From: Nocardia farcinica
GTDB taxonomy: Bacteria; Actinomycetota; Actinomycetes; Mycobacteriales; Mycobacteriaceae
DNA length: 64,000 nt
Assembly: GCF_001182745.1 (NCBI RefSeq)
Contig: NZ_LN868938.1
Coordinates: forward strand, 3,286,001 to 3,350,000
Reading direction: 5' to 3'
The position numbers and the translations under genes are program-made. Below, piece by piece: positions 8,230 to 17,400 of the stretch; position 1 is the stretch's first letter, and each line of letters starts with the position of its first letter. The notes under the pieces are model-generated. The model saw nothing but the letters and a program-made list of their open reading frames with translations. It was not told where the DNA came from and made no database searches.

Positions 8230-8271
8230 CGGGCACCCGTGCCACCGCGGCATGCGGTGGGCGGGTGCCCG
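8230..8271. terminator. Bidirectional terminator hairpin
   Basis: CGGGCACCCG (8230-8239) pairs with CGGGTGCCCG (8262-8271), with an inner CCACCGC/GCGGTGG stem. It lies between the convergent imine-reductase-like gene and icd. Confidence 0.75.
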
Positions 8272-8355
8272 TTCGATCCGGCACCGGGTCCGTGTGCCCG
8301 GCGCCGGGCGGGGAGGGTCCGACAGGCCCGCCCCGTGTCCGGTGGGTCGGCTGGG

Positions 8356-9573
8356 TCAGCGCAGCGCGCGGGCCAGGTTGGTGTCGAGCGCGCCGAGGAA
8401 CTCCTCGGTGGTCAGGTAGCCCTGGTCGCCGCCGACGAGCAGCGCGAGGTCCTTGGTCATCTGGCCGCCCTCGACGGTCTTGATGACGACGTCCTCGAGG
8501 GTCTGCGCGAAACCGATCACCTCGGGGGTGTTGTCCAGCTTGCCGCGGTGCTCGAGGCCACGGGTCCAGGCGAAGATCGACGCGATCGGGTTCGTCGAGG
8601 TCGGCTTGCCCTGCTGGTGCTGGCGGTAGTGCCGGGTGACGGTGCCGTGCGCGGCCTCGGCCTCACAGGTCTTGCCGTCCGGGGTCAGCAGCACCGAGGT
8701 CATCAGGCCCAGCGAGCCGAAGCCCTGCGCGACGGTGTCGGACTGCACGTCGCCGTCGTAGTTCTTGCACGCCCAGACGTAGCCGCCCTCCCACTTCATC
8801 GAGGAGGCCACCATGTCGTCGATGAGGCGGTGCTCGTAGGTCAGGCCCGCGGCGTCGAACTGGCTCTTGAACTCGGTGTCGAAGATCTCCTGGAAGGTGT
8901 CCTTGAACATGCCGTCGTAGGCCTTCAGGATGGTGTTCTTCGTCGACATGTACACCGGGTAGTTCTGCTGCAGGCCGTAGTTGAACGAGGCCCGCGCGAA
9001 ATCCTCGATGGACTTCTTGAAGTTGTACATGCCCATCACGACGCCGCCGTCCTCGGGCATCTTCACGACCTCGTGCACGATCGGCTCGCTGCCGTCGTCG
9101 GGGGTGAAGGTGAGGGTCACGGTGCCGCCCTGGAACACCTTGAAGTCGGTGGCGCGGTACTGGTCGCCGAAGGCGTGGCGGCCGATGATGATCGGCTTGG
9201 TCCAGCCCGGCACCAGGCGCGGGATGTTGGAGATGATGATCGGGGCGCGGAAGATCGTGCCGCCGAGGATGTTGCGGATGGTGCCGTTGGGCGAGCGCCA
9301 CATCTTCTTCAGGCCGAATTCCTTGACGCGCGCCTCGTCCGGGGTGATGGTGGCGCACTTCACACCGACGCCGTGGCGCTTGATCGCCTCGGCCGCGTCG
9401 ACGGTGACCTGGTCGTCTGTCTTGTCGCGGTATTCGATGCCCAGGTCGTAGTACTCGAGGTTCACGTCGAGGTACGGGTGGATCAGCTTGTCCTTGATGA
9501 ACTGCCAGATGATCCTGGTCATCTCATCACCATCGAGTTCGACGACGGTGCCTTCAACCTTGATCTTGGACAT
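8356..9573 (-). CDS. icd: NADP-dependent isocitrate dehydrogenase, homodimeric
   Basis: A 405-residue eukaryote-like homodimeric isocitrate dehydrogenase, converting isocitrate to 2-oxoglutarate, CO2 and NADPH in the TCA cycle. It opens with [21 protein letters not shown] and has the substrate segment [16 protein letters not shown] and the cofactor segment [12 protein letters not shown]. Length matches M. tuberculosis Icd1. The ATG follows a GGAGGACA ribosome site. As in mycobacteria it diverges from the methionine gene metX, with about 300 bases and a SAM-IV riboswitch on the metX side. Confidence 0.97.
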   Translation of the reverse strand: MSKIKVEGTVVELDGDEMTRIIWQFIKDKLIHPYLDVNLEYYDLGIEYRDKTDDQVTVDAAEAIKRHGVGVKCATITPDEARVKEFGLKKMWRSPNGTIRNILGGTIFRAPIIISNIPRLVPGWTKPIIIGRHAFGDQYRATDFKVFQGGTVTLTFTPDDGSEPIVHEVVKMPEDGGVVMGMYNFKKSIEDFARASFNYGLQQNYPVYMSTKNTILKAYDGMFKDTFQEIFDTEFKSQFDAAGLTYEHRLIDDMVASSMKWEGGYVWACKNYDGDVQSDTVAQGFGSLGLMTSVLLTPDGKTCEAEAAHGTVTRHYRQHQQGKPTSTNPIASIFAWTRGLEHRGKLDNTPEVIGFAQTLEDVVIKTVEGGQMTKDLALLVGGDQGYLTTEEFLGALDTNLARALR

Positions 9574-9872
9574 GGATCTTCGTGTCCTCCTAGGATGTGT
9601 GCCCTCATTGCACGGCCAGGCGAACACGCTTGTGAGCGGACCCCAGCTGTTCAACAGACAACGTATATGCCCCGCATTGTCCGCGGGACACGTGGTGCAA
9701 ACAAGACGAGCGTACTGCTGCCGCCGTCCGCACCGTGCGGGGAGGGGGCCCTGTGCGGGCGATGTGACGGTTACCGGCCAGTAAGCTCGGAGTGATCTCG
9801 AGCACCTCACCCATGATGACACCGGGGGCCGGATTTCGGCCATCGCGGCCCGCCCGGTTACCATGGCGGTCA

Positions 9873-9984
9873 GGTCATGAGCGCCAGCGTCAAGCCCCGG
9901 CTCGCTGGCCGGCAACCCTCCAGCTGCGGTGGGGTGCTCCGGGTGATGACCGGGCTCCCGAAGGTCGGGGGCAAGCGCGCTCGC
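9873..9984 (+). promoter_or_regulatory. SAM-IV riboswitch controlling metX
   Basis: The leader matches the conserved actinobacterial SAM-IV aptamer as I remember it: it begins GGTCATGAGCGCCAGCG, continues through AAGCCCCGGCTCGCTGGCC and GGCAACCCTCC, then GGTGGGGTGC, GGGTGATGACC and the final GGCAAGCGCG. It lies directly upstream of metX, the usual target. S-adenosylmethionine binding should lower metX expression. A strong AGGAGG lies at 9985-9990 just past the aptamer, so control of translation initiation is a likely mechanism (inference). Boundaries are approximate. Confidence 0.93.
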
Positions 9985-10000
9985 AGGAGGTTTTCCCGAC

Positions 10001-10021
10001 ATGATCGAGTGGTCCGCGTGA
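10001..10021 (+). CDS. Six-codon leader ORF between riboswitch and metX
   Basis: ATG ATC GAG TGG TCC GCG TGA encodes MIEWSA. Its ATG is ten bases after the only strong ribosome site in the leader (AGGAGG, 9985-9990). Its stop overlaps the GTG start of metX as GTGA. metX itself has only a weak GAGTGG upstream. The geometry suggests translational coupling, with ribosomes loaded under riboswitch control on the leader and restarting on metX. Whether the peptide has its own role is unknown. Confidence 0.5.
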   Translation: MIEWSA

Positions 10022-11172
10022 CCGTGAGCACCGATCAGAGCCCCTGCCCCTCGGCCACCGGGGCGGAACTGCTGCCGCCGCCGGACGGCACCCTGGCCAT
10101 CGTGCCCGTCGGCGACATCCGGCTGGAGAGCGGCGCCGTCATCCCCGACGTCCACCTCGGCGTGCAGCGCTGGGGCGAGCTCTCCCCCGGCCTGGACAAC
10201 GTCGTGCTCGTCGAGCACGCCCTCACCGGCGACTCCCACGTCGTCGGCCCGGCCGACGACGTGCACCAGCTGCCCGGCTGGTGGAACGGCATGGTCGGGC
10301 CCGGCGCGCCGATGGACACCGACGAATGGTGCGTCATCGCCACCAACGTGCTCGGCGGCTGCAAGGGCAGCACCGGCCCCGGTTCCACCGCACCCGACGG
10401 CAAGCCGTGGGGCTCGCGCTTCCCGGCGATCTCGATCCGCGATCAGGTGACCGCCGAGGCCGCGCTGTTCGACCGGATCGGCATCCACCGGCTGGCCGCC
10501 GTGGTCGGCGGCTCGATGGGCGGCATGCGGGTGCTCGAATGGATGGTCGGTGCCCCCGAGCGGGTCGCCGCCGCGCTGGTGCTGGCGGTCGGCGCGCGCG
10601 CCACCGCCGACCAGATCGGCACCCAGACCACCCAGATCGCCGCCATCACCGCCGACCCGGACTGGCAGGGCGGCGACTACCACGACACCGGCCGCGCACC
10701 CACCACCGGAATGGGCATCGCGCGCCGCATCGCGCACCTGACCTACCGCACCGAGGACGAGCTCGACCACCGCTTCGCCAATCACGCCCAGGACGGCGAG
10801 GATCCGTTCGACGGCGGGCGCTGGGCGGTGCAGAGCTACCTCGAGCACCAGGCCGAGAAGCTGTGCAGGCGTTTCGATCCCGCCACCTATGTGCTGCTCA
10901 CCGAGGCGATGAACCGGCACGACGTCGGGCGCGGGCGCGGCGGCGTCGCGGCCGCGCTGGCCGCCACCCCGGTGCCGTGCGTGGTCGGCGGCGTCGATTC
11001 CGACCGGCTCTACCCGCTGCACACCCAGCAGGAGCTGGCCGACCTGCTACCCGGTTGCGCGCGGCTCGAGGTCGTGCATTCCCGCGACGGACACGACGGG
11101 TTCCTCACCGAAACCGCCGCCATCGGCAAACTGCTGGTCGAGACGATGCGGCTGGCGCGCGCCCACCGCTGA
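10018..11172 (+). CDS. metX: Homoserine O-acetyltransferase
   Basis: A 384-residue MetX of the alpha/beta-hydrolase acyltransferase group. It transfers acetyl from acetyl-CoA to L-homoserine, the committed step of methionine synthesis. The nucleophile is Ser166 in GGSMGGM, the acid Asp327 in GVDSDRLYP and the base His359 in RDGHDGF. The N-terminal HALTGDSH and the segment CKGSTGP are family landmarks. The start is GTG at 10018 or 10024, both in frame; I prefer the first because its GTGA overlap couples it to the leader ORF. The expected partner metY is not next to it here. Confidence 0.95.
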   Translation: MTVSTDQSPCPSATGAELLPPPDGTLAIVPVGDIRLESGAVIPDVHLGVQRWGELSPGLDNVVLVEHALTGDSHVVGPADDVHQLPGWWNGMVGPGAPMDTDEWCVIATNVLGGCKGSTGPGSTAPDGKPWGSRFPAISIRDQVTAEAALFDRIGIHRLAAVVGGSMGGMRVLEWMVGAPERVAAALVLAVGARATADQIGTQTTQIAAITADPDWQGGDYHDTGRAPTTGMGIARRIAHLTYRTEDELDHRFANHAQDGEDPFDGGRWAVQSYLEHQAEKLCRRFDPATYVLLTEAMNRHDVGRGRGGVAAALAATPVPCVVGGVDSDRLYPLHTQQELADLLPGCARLEVVHSRDGHDGFLTETAAIGKLLVETMRLARAHR

Positions 11173-11173
11173 A

Positions 11174-11488
11174 TCAGCCCACGCCGAGCGTGTTGATGGT
11201 CACCGCCAGGAACACGATCGCCGAGCCGAGCAGCGTCAGCGCCGCCACGTCGAACGGTTTGCTGCGCACCGCCAGCACCCCCACCCGGATGCTCGGCAGG
11301 CACAGCCGCAGCGCCGCCGCGAGCAACGCCGCCCCGCCGAAGATCAGCGCACCGCGCCGCCACCGGTCGGAGGCCACGAACACCACCGCGACCAGCACCA
11401 CCAGCCCCACCAGCACCATCGGCAGATGAGTACGCAGGAACTGGCCCGCCCCGCCCCGCGGCTCGCCGGAACCCTCCACATCACTCAC
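11174..11488 (-). CDS. Small membrane protein, DUF3017 type
   Basis: A 104-residue protein. A short polar N-terminus (SDVEGSGEPRGG) is followed by three hydrophobic segments (MVLVGLVVLVAVVFVA; ALIFGGAALLAAALRL; VAALTLLGSAIVFLAV), which fits the actinobacterial DUF3017 family. No enzymatic motif is visible and the function is unknown. The GTG start is chosen because upstream residues are basic and low-complexity and would run into the trmL region. It converges tail to tail on metX with one base between the stops. Confidence 0.7.
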   Translation of the reverse strand: MSDVEGSGEPRGGAGQFLRTHLPMVLVGLVVLVAVVFVASDRWRRGALIFGGAALLAAALRLCLPSIRVGVLAVRSKPFDVAALTLLGSAIVFLAVTINTLGVG

Positions 11489-11570
11489 CCGCGCGATTCT
11501 TCCATGCGAAGGGGCACGGTCGCGGACCGGACCGCCGCGCCGCCGGGCGGTCGTGCGAAGCTTCTGCGTT

Positions 11571-12035
11571 GTGTTCCATTTGGTCTTCCATGAGCCGCGG
11601 ATTCCGCCGAACACCGGTAATGCGATCCGGCTGGTGGCGGGGACGGGGTGTGCGCTGCATCTGATCGAGCCGTTGGGGTTCGACCTGTCGGAGGCGAAGC
11701 TGCGGCGGGCGGGGCTGGACTACCACGACCTGGCCAGTGTGACCGTGCACGAGAGCCTGGCGGCGGCGTGGGAGGCGTTGGCGCCGGAGCGGGTGTACGC
11801 CTTCACCACCCAGGGCAGCACGCGCTACACCGACATCGCCTACCGCCCGGGTGACGTGCTGCTGTTCGGCACCGAGCCCACCGGACTGCCCGCCGAGGTC
11901 CTCGCCGACCCGCACATCACCGACCGCCTGCGCATCCCGATGCTGCCCGGCCGCCGCTCGATGAACCTCTCCAACGCCGCCGCCGTCACCGTCTACGAGG
12001 CCTGGCGCCAACAGGGCTTCCCCGGCGCGATCTGA
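11571..12035 (+). CDS. trmL: tRNA (cytidine/uridine-2'-O-)-methyltransferase
   Basis: A 154-residue SPOUT-family methyltransferase that 2'-O-methylates the wobble base of tRNA-Leu. It starts FHLVFHEPRIPPNTGNAIRL and carries the three knot motifs: PPNTGN near residue 13, LLFGTEPTGLP in the middle and MLPGRRSMNLSNAAAV near the C-terminus. Length matches E. coli TrmL (157). I chose the GTG at 11571 by analogy with the E. coli start; a GTG at 11553 would add six residues. It diverges from the DUF3017 gene. Confidence 0.93.
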   Translation: MFHLVFHEPRIPPNTGNAIRLVAGTGCALHLIEPLGFDLSEAKLRRAGLDYHDLASVTVHESLAAAWEALAPERVYAFTTQGSTRYTDIAYRPGDVLLFGTEPTGLPAEVLADPHITDRLRIPMLPGRRSMNLSNAAAVTVYEAWRQQGFPGAI

Positions 12036-12251
12036 TCCCCGGATCCGCCCCCGCCTGTCGGTGGGCGCCGCTACTGTGCTCGATGTCGCGGCGGTGGTGA
12101 CGACGGCGGCCGCATTCACCCCACAGGCGCGGTCCTACGCGGAGCGGTGGCGATCCGGCTGGTGGACAACAGGGCGCCGGCCGCGTGGGCGTCGGCCACC
12201 GGTCCGGCGCCGTGGCCGTAGTCGCGTGGCCGTAGTCGGCTGGAGCCGCGC

Positions 12252-12485
12252 CTATTCGTCGATGTCGAAACGTTTGTGGCGGGAGGTGGCGCCTGCGGTG
12301 AGGCGGACGGCCGATTTGGGGACACCGTAGTGGGCGGCCAGCAGGTCGATGGCGGCCTTGTTGGCCTTGCCCTCGACGGCGGGGGCGCGGACGTAGAGGG
12401 TGAGGGTGCCGTCGGCGGCGGTCTCGACCAGCGGGCCCTTACGGCTGTTCGGTTTGATCGTCGCGCGCACCACCTTGGTCGGCAC
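12252..12485 (-). CDS. YggU/DUF167 family protein
   Basis: A 77-residue UPF0235 protein with the family core VKPNSRKGP-like start, LYVRAPAVEGKANKAAIDLLA and the C-terminal LTAGATSRHKRFDID. The fold is known from structural genomics but the function is not. A very strong ribosome site (AGGAGG, five bases before the GTG) lies inside the end of the upstream DUF4349 gene, so the two reading frames overlap by 47 bases and are probably co-expressed. The following 216 bases (12036-12251) contain no recognisable gene. Confidence 0.88.
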   Translation of the reverse strand: MPTKVVRATIKPNSRKGPLVETAADGTLTLYVRAPAVEGKANKAAIDLLAAHYGVPKSAVRLTAGATSRHKRFDIDE

Positions 12486-13413
12486 CGGAACCTCCTGTCT
12501 GCGGAGCGCTTTCGCGTCGATCGGGGCCGACGGCCGCGGTGGGTCGGGTGCCGGCGGCGGGCGCGGGGCGGCGGCGCACCAGTCGCAGGAGCGCCCAGCC
12601 GAGCGCGCCGAGCAGCGCGAGGAAGCCGAGCCACGGCACCGCCTTGCCGAGGAACACGATCGCGTCCTGCAACCAGTCGACCAGCGAATGCCAGCCCGCC
12701 ACCACGCCGTCCCAGAAGTTCGTCGGCCCGTCGTCGCGAGAACCCTTGTCGGCGGCGGTGATCGAGATGGTCAGGGTGGACAGCGCGACCTGGTCGGCGA
12801 GGCGGCGCTGCTGGGCGGTGAGGCTGTCGAGTTCGCCCTGGCGGCTGCCGAGCGCTTCCTCGGCGGCGATCAGGTCGGCGGTGGTGGTGGCGCCCGCGAT
12901 GAGCGCGCGCAACCGGTCGACCGAGGCCTGCAACGCCTTGATCCTGGCGTCGAGGTCCTCCCACTGCATGGTGACGTCGTCGCGGTTGGTGCTGACCCGA
13001 GTGAGTTCGCCGATCCCGCCGAGTCCGTCGACGAAGGCGTCGGTGCGGTCGGCGGGTACGCGCACGGTGAGGGTGGCCGACGGGTCGGTGTCGTCGGTGC
13101 CGGGTTGTTCGGTGCGGCTGTCGATCCGGCCGTCGACGGCGCGCACCTGGTCGGCGACCCGGCCCGCCGCGGCGATCGGGTCGGCGGCGGTGATCTCGAC
13201 GCTGCCGGTGACCACCTCCTTGCGGTCGAGCGTCGAGGTGTCGGGGGCGTTGTCGGCCGGGCTCGGCGCCTGCTCGCGCAGGCCGGGCGGGCTGATCGCG
13301 GGCGCGGCGGTGCCCATGTCGGGCCGGGCGCCGGAATCCTCGCCGTCACCGCCGCACGAGACGAGCAACACCGACCCGAGCAGGGCGACACACAGGACCG
13401 CAAGCTTCCGCAT
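12439..13413 (-). CDS. DUF4349 lipoprotein
   Basis: A 324-residue exported protein. A signal peptide ends in a lipobox with Cys20 (LLVSC). An acidic linker precedes the DUF4349 core: VTGSVEITAADP, LTVRVPADRTDAFVDGL, then a coiled-coil stretch (WEDLDARIKALQASVDRLRAL through SLTAQQRRLADQV). A membrane helix near residues 255-280 is followed by a basic, disordered tail. The family is widespread in bacteria with unknown function; tethering at both ends of the domain suggests an envelope role. The 3' end overlaps the DUF167 gene by 47 bases. Confidence 0.85.
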   Translation of the reverse strand: MRKLAVLCVALLGSVLLVSCGGDGEDSGARPDMGTAAPAISPPGLREQAPSPADNAPDTSTLDRKEVVTGSVEITAADPIAAAGRVADQVRAVDGRIDSRTEQPGTDDTDPSATLTVRVPADRTDAFVDGLGGIGELTRVSTNRDDVTMQWEDLDARIKALQASVDRLRALIAGATTTADLIAAEEALGSRQGELDSLTAQQRRLADQVALSTLTISITAADKGSRDDGPTNFWDGVVAGWHSLVDWLQDAIVFLGKAVPWLGFLALLGALGWALLRLVRRRPAPAAGTRPTAAVGPDRRESAPQTGGSGADQGGARDDQTEQP

Positions 13414-13472
13414 GGTCGCAGCGTAGCGGCCGGGACGGCGACGGAAGTGGATTCGGCGCGGCGCCGAGACCG

Positions 13473-14366
13473 TCATGCCGCCCGGCCGCCGGGGACCGGG
13501 CGTTCGGGTGCGGCCCGTTCGATCTCGCGCAGCCGCACCGGCGTCGGCGCTTCGCTGCCGAGCAGGCGGCGATACCACAGCGGCAGCGGCGGCTCGTGCG
13601 CGGCGGCCCAGGTGCGCAGGGCCGCGGCGAGCGGCGGACCGTACCCGAGGGCGACCGCGTAGCGGTCGGCGGCCGTCTCGGCGGCGCGGGAACGAGCGGC
13701 GCGCGCGAAGGGTTCGACGGCGAGCACCGCCGCCAGCAAGATCGCGGCAGGCAACCCGACACGGTGGCCGAGCACCACCACCAGGACCGGCAGCGAGACC
13801 AGTCCGAGGACGGCGCGCACCACGGGGGCGCGGTACCCGAGCAGGTCGAACGGCCTGCCCACCAAGGCGAGCACCCGCCACAGCATCGCCGCGGGCCAGG
13901 CGCACCAGGCACCGCACAGCCGCAGCCGCGGGTCGGCGCCCGCGTGATGCCCCAGCGCCTGCGCCAGCAGAGCGGACACCTGTGCCGCGGGCAGATCGTG
14001 CAGTGCCCACGCGGTGACCGCGATCGCCGACGACGGCGCGGGCGTCGCGGTGGCCCGCGCACCGTCCTGTACCCGCAACGGATGCCGCCCCGGCACGTCC
14101 GCCGCGCGGGCGACGGGCTCCCACGCGAGCGCCAGCAGTCGCGCCTCGGCGGGCTCGGGCCGGCGGTAACCGTCGAGCACGGCCGCGATCCTCGCGCGCT
14201 CCGGCGCGTACCAGGCGATCCACACCAGCACCACGCCGTACAGCAGCCAGGCGCCGCCGAGCACCAGGACCGCCCAGGATCCGAGCAGCGCGCCCGCCGT
14301 GCCGACGATCAGCAGGCTGAGCAGGATGGTCGGCAGGATCAGCACCGACGCGAGGATCACAGACAC
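13473..14366 (-). CDS. Membrane protein resembling a degenerate M48 peptidase
   Basis: A 297-residue protein with two N-terminal membrane helices and further hydrophobic segments around residues 160-210. Where M48 (HtpX/Ste24) zinc peptidases carry HELGHH, this protein reads QALGHH (residues 136-141), so the first zinc His and the catalytic Glu are replaced by Gln and Ala. The downstream third-ligand helix is kept as AETAADRYA (Glu230, Asp234). I infer a non-catalytic M48 relative; the alternative is an unrelated membrane protein with a chance match. It lies between dnaE2 and the DUF4349 gene on the same strand. Confidence 0.6.
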   Translation of the reverse strand: MSVILASVLILPTILLSLLIVGTAGALLGSWAVLVLGGAWLLYGVVLVWIAWYAPERARIAAVLDGYRRPEPAEARLLALAWEPVARAADVPGRHPLRVQDGARATATPAPSSAIAVTAWALHDLPAAQVSALLAQALGHHAGADPRLRLCGAWCAWPAAMLWRVLALVGRPFDLLGYRAPVVRAVLGLVSLPVLVVVLGHRVGLPAAILLAAVLAVEPFARAARSRAAETAADRYAVALGYGPPLAAALRTWAAAHEPPLPLWYRRLLGSEAPTPVRLREIERAAPERPVPGGRAA

Positions 14367-14420
14367 GAGGGATCATCGTACGGATCACCGCGCCGCGCAC
14401 GGCCGGAGTTCGCCGCGGCG

Positions 14421-17400
14421 TCAACGGAAATCGCGCGAGCGCGACCCCATGCCCAACGACAACAGCTGCAGATGCTCGGCGACCACGCTGACCGCCCCCT
14501 CCGCGTTCTGCACCCGCCCGCGCACCAGCAACGCCGAAGCGCTTTGGGCGAGTGCGCGATAGCGCGTCCACAAGCCCACCGAGCAGACCACGTTCACCAT
14601 CCCGGTCTCGTCCTCCAGATTGAGGAAGGTGACGCCCGCCGCGGTGGCCGGGCGCTGCCGGTGCGTGACCGCCCCGCCCACCAGCACCCGCGAACCGTCG
14701 CGCACCTCGAGCAGCCGACCCGCCGGGATCACGCCGAGTTCGTCCATGCGGGCGCGCAGGAATTCGGTCGGATAACTGCCGGGTGAGATCCCGGTGGCCC
14801 AGACGTCGGCGGCGGCGAGTTCGAGCGCGCTCATCCCGGGCAGGGCGGGCGCGTCGGCGGCCGGGCCGGTGCCGGGCAGCAGATGCGCGCGTTCCCGCGC
14901 CGCCGCCCCCGCCGCCCACAGCGCCGCCCGCCGCCCACCGGAGCGCTCGGCGCCGGACGGGCCGGTGACACCGTCGAACGCGCCCGCCGTGGCCAACGCC
15001 TCGGCCTGTGCGACGGTCAGTTCCACGCGCCCGGTGAGGTCGAGAACCGAGGTGTAGGGGCCGTGCTCGACGCGGGCGGCGACGATGCGCTCGGCCAGCT
15101 CCGACCCGATGTGGCGCACCCCGGCCAGGCCGAGCCGGACCTCGCGCCCGCCGTTCTCCAGGGTGGCCTCGGCCAGACTGGCGTTGACGTCGGGCCCGTG
15201 CACCGGTACCCCGTGCCTGCGCGCGTCGGCCACCAGCGACTGCGGCGAATAGAACCCCATCGGCTGCGCGCGCAGCAGCCCGGCGCAGAACGCGGCCGGA
15301 TGGTGCAACTTGAACCAGGCCGAATAGAAGACGAGCGCCGCGAAGCTCTGCGAATGACTTTCCGGGAAGCCGAAATTGGCGAAGGCGTAGAGCTTCTCGT
15401 AGATCCGGTCGGCGACCTCGCCGGTGATGCCGTGCAACTCGGCCATCCCCCGGTAGAGGCGTTCCTTCAACCGCCGCATCCGCTCGGGCGAGCGCTTGGA
15501 CCCCATCGCCCGGCGCAGCTGGTCGGCCTCGGCGGCGGTGAAGCCGGCGACGTCGACCGCCATCTGCATGAGCTGTTCCTGGAACAGCGGCACCCCGAGC
15601 GTGCGGCCGAGCGAATTCTCCAGCGCCGGATGGTCGTAGGTGACCGGCTCGGTGCCGTTGCGGCGGCGGATGTAGGGGTGCACGGAACCGCCCTGGATCG
15701 GACCCGGCCGAATCAGCGCGACCTCCACCACCAGGTCGTAGAACTCGCGCGGTCGCAGCCGGGGCAGCGTCGCCATCTGCGCCCGCGACTCCACCTGGAA
15801 GACACCGACCGAGTCGGCGCGCGAGAGCATCTCGTAGACCGCGGGTTCCTTCAGGTCGAGCTCGTGCAGCCGCACCTCGACGCCTTCGTGCTCGCGCACC
15901 AGGTCGATCATGTAGTGCAGTGCCGAGAGCATGCCCAGGCCGAGCATGTCGAACTTCACCAGCCCGACCGCGGCGCAATCGTCCTTGTCCCACTGCAGGA
16001 CACTGCGCCCGGCCATGCGCGCCCACTCCACCGGGCACACGTCGGCGATGGGCCGGTCGCAGATCACCATGCCGCCGGAATGGATGCCCATGTGCCGCGG
16101 CAGGCCCTCGAGATCGGCGGCCAGGCGCAACACCTGTTCGGGAATGTCGGTGCCGGTCTCGGCGCCGACCCCGGTCCAGCGGCTGACCTGTTTGCTCCAG
16201 GCGTCCTGCTGGCCGGGCGAGAACCCCAGTGCCTTGGCCGCGTCACGTACCGCCGACTTGCCGCGGTAGGTGATCACATTGGCCACCTGCGCGGCGTATT
16301 CCCGGCCGTACCTGGCGTAGACGTGCTGGATGGCCTCCTCCCTGCGGTCGGACTCGATGTCGATGTCGATGTCGGGGGGCCCGTCGCGTTCCGGGGACAG
16401 GAAGCGCTCGAACAGCAGCTCGTTGGCCACCGGGTCGACATTGGTGATGCCGATGGCGAAGCAGACCGCGGAGTTGGCCGCCGAACCGCGGCCCTGGCAG
16501 AGAATTCCGTTCCGCTCACAGAAGCTGACGATGTCGTGCACCACCAGGAAATAGCCGGGGAAGCCGAGGGTGGCGATCACCTCGAGCTCGTGTTCGAGCT
16601 GGCGGTAGGCGGGCGGGTTGGCGTGCGGCGGGCCGTAGCGCCGCGCCGCGCCGCGCAGTACCAGTTTGCGCAGCCAGGAGTTCTCGTCGTGACCGTCCGG
16701 CACCGCGAACGGCGGTAGCTGGGGCGCGATCAGGCGCAGGTCGAACGCGCATTCCCGGGACAGCGCAACGGCATTGGCGACCGCGTCGGGACAGGCGGCG
16801 AACAGCCGCGCCATCTCCGCGCCGGAACGCAGGTGCGCGCCGCCGGCCGGGGCCAGCCAGCCCGCCATCTCGTCCAGGCTGCGCCGGGCGCGGATGGCGG
16901 CCAGTGCCATCGCCCGCCGCCGCTGCTCGGGACCGGCGAAATGGGCACCGGTGGTCGCCAGCACCGGCAGGCCGACCCGGTCGGCGAGGGCGATGAGCAG
17001 GGCATTGCGCTCGTCGTCCGCCGGGACGCCGTGGTGGGTGAGTTCCACACTCACCCGGTCGGCGCCGAACCGCTCGACCAGGTCGCGCAGTGCGGCCTCG
17101 GCGCGCGGCAGGCCGGTCTCGCCCGCCGCCAGGTCGTCCGCGAGTGCCGTGCGCAGATGCCCCTTGCGGCAGCCGGTCAGGATGTGCCAGTGCCCGCCGG
17201 CCGCGGCGGTGAGGGCATCGATGTCGTAGCGGAGCACGCCCTTCTCCCCCGCCGCCAGATGCGCGGCCGCGATCTCGCGGGACAACCGGCGATACCCCTC
17301 CTGCCCGCGGGCGAGCACGAGCAGGTGCGGTCCCGGCGGGTCGGGCTCGCCGGTGCGCGGCGCCGAGTCGGGAGCCGCGGCGTGCTCGAATTCCGGTGTG

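Noticed and set aside
8356..11022. 888-codon open frame running through the metX region and icd on the minus strand
   Set aside because: Only the last 405 codons encode isocitrate dehydrogenase. The upstream part is antisense to metX and its riboswitch, with Ala/Gly/Arg-rich composition typical of high-GC shadow frames.
12036..12251. Possible tRNA or short gene between trmL and the DUF167 gene
   Set aside because: No cloverleaf or T-loop consensus and no credible reading frame could be identified.
12439..16038. 1199-codon open frame on the minus strand
   Set aside because: Its real part is the 324-codon DUF4349 gene. The rest is an out-of-frame shadow of dnaE2 and the M48-like gene.
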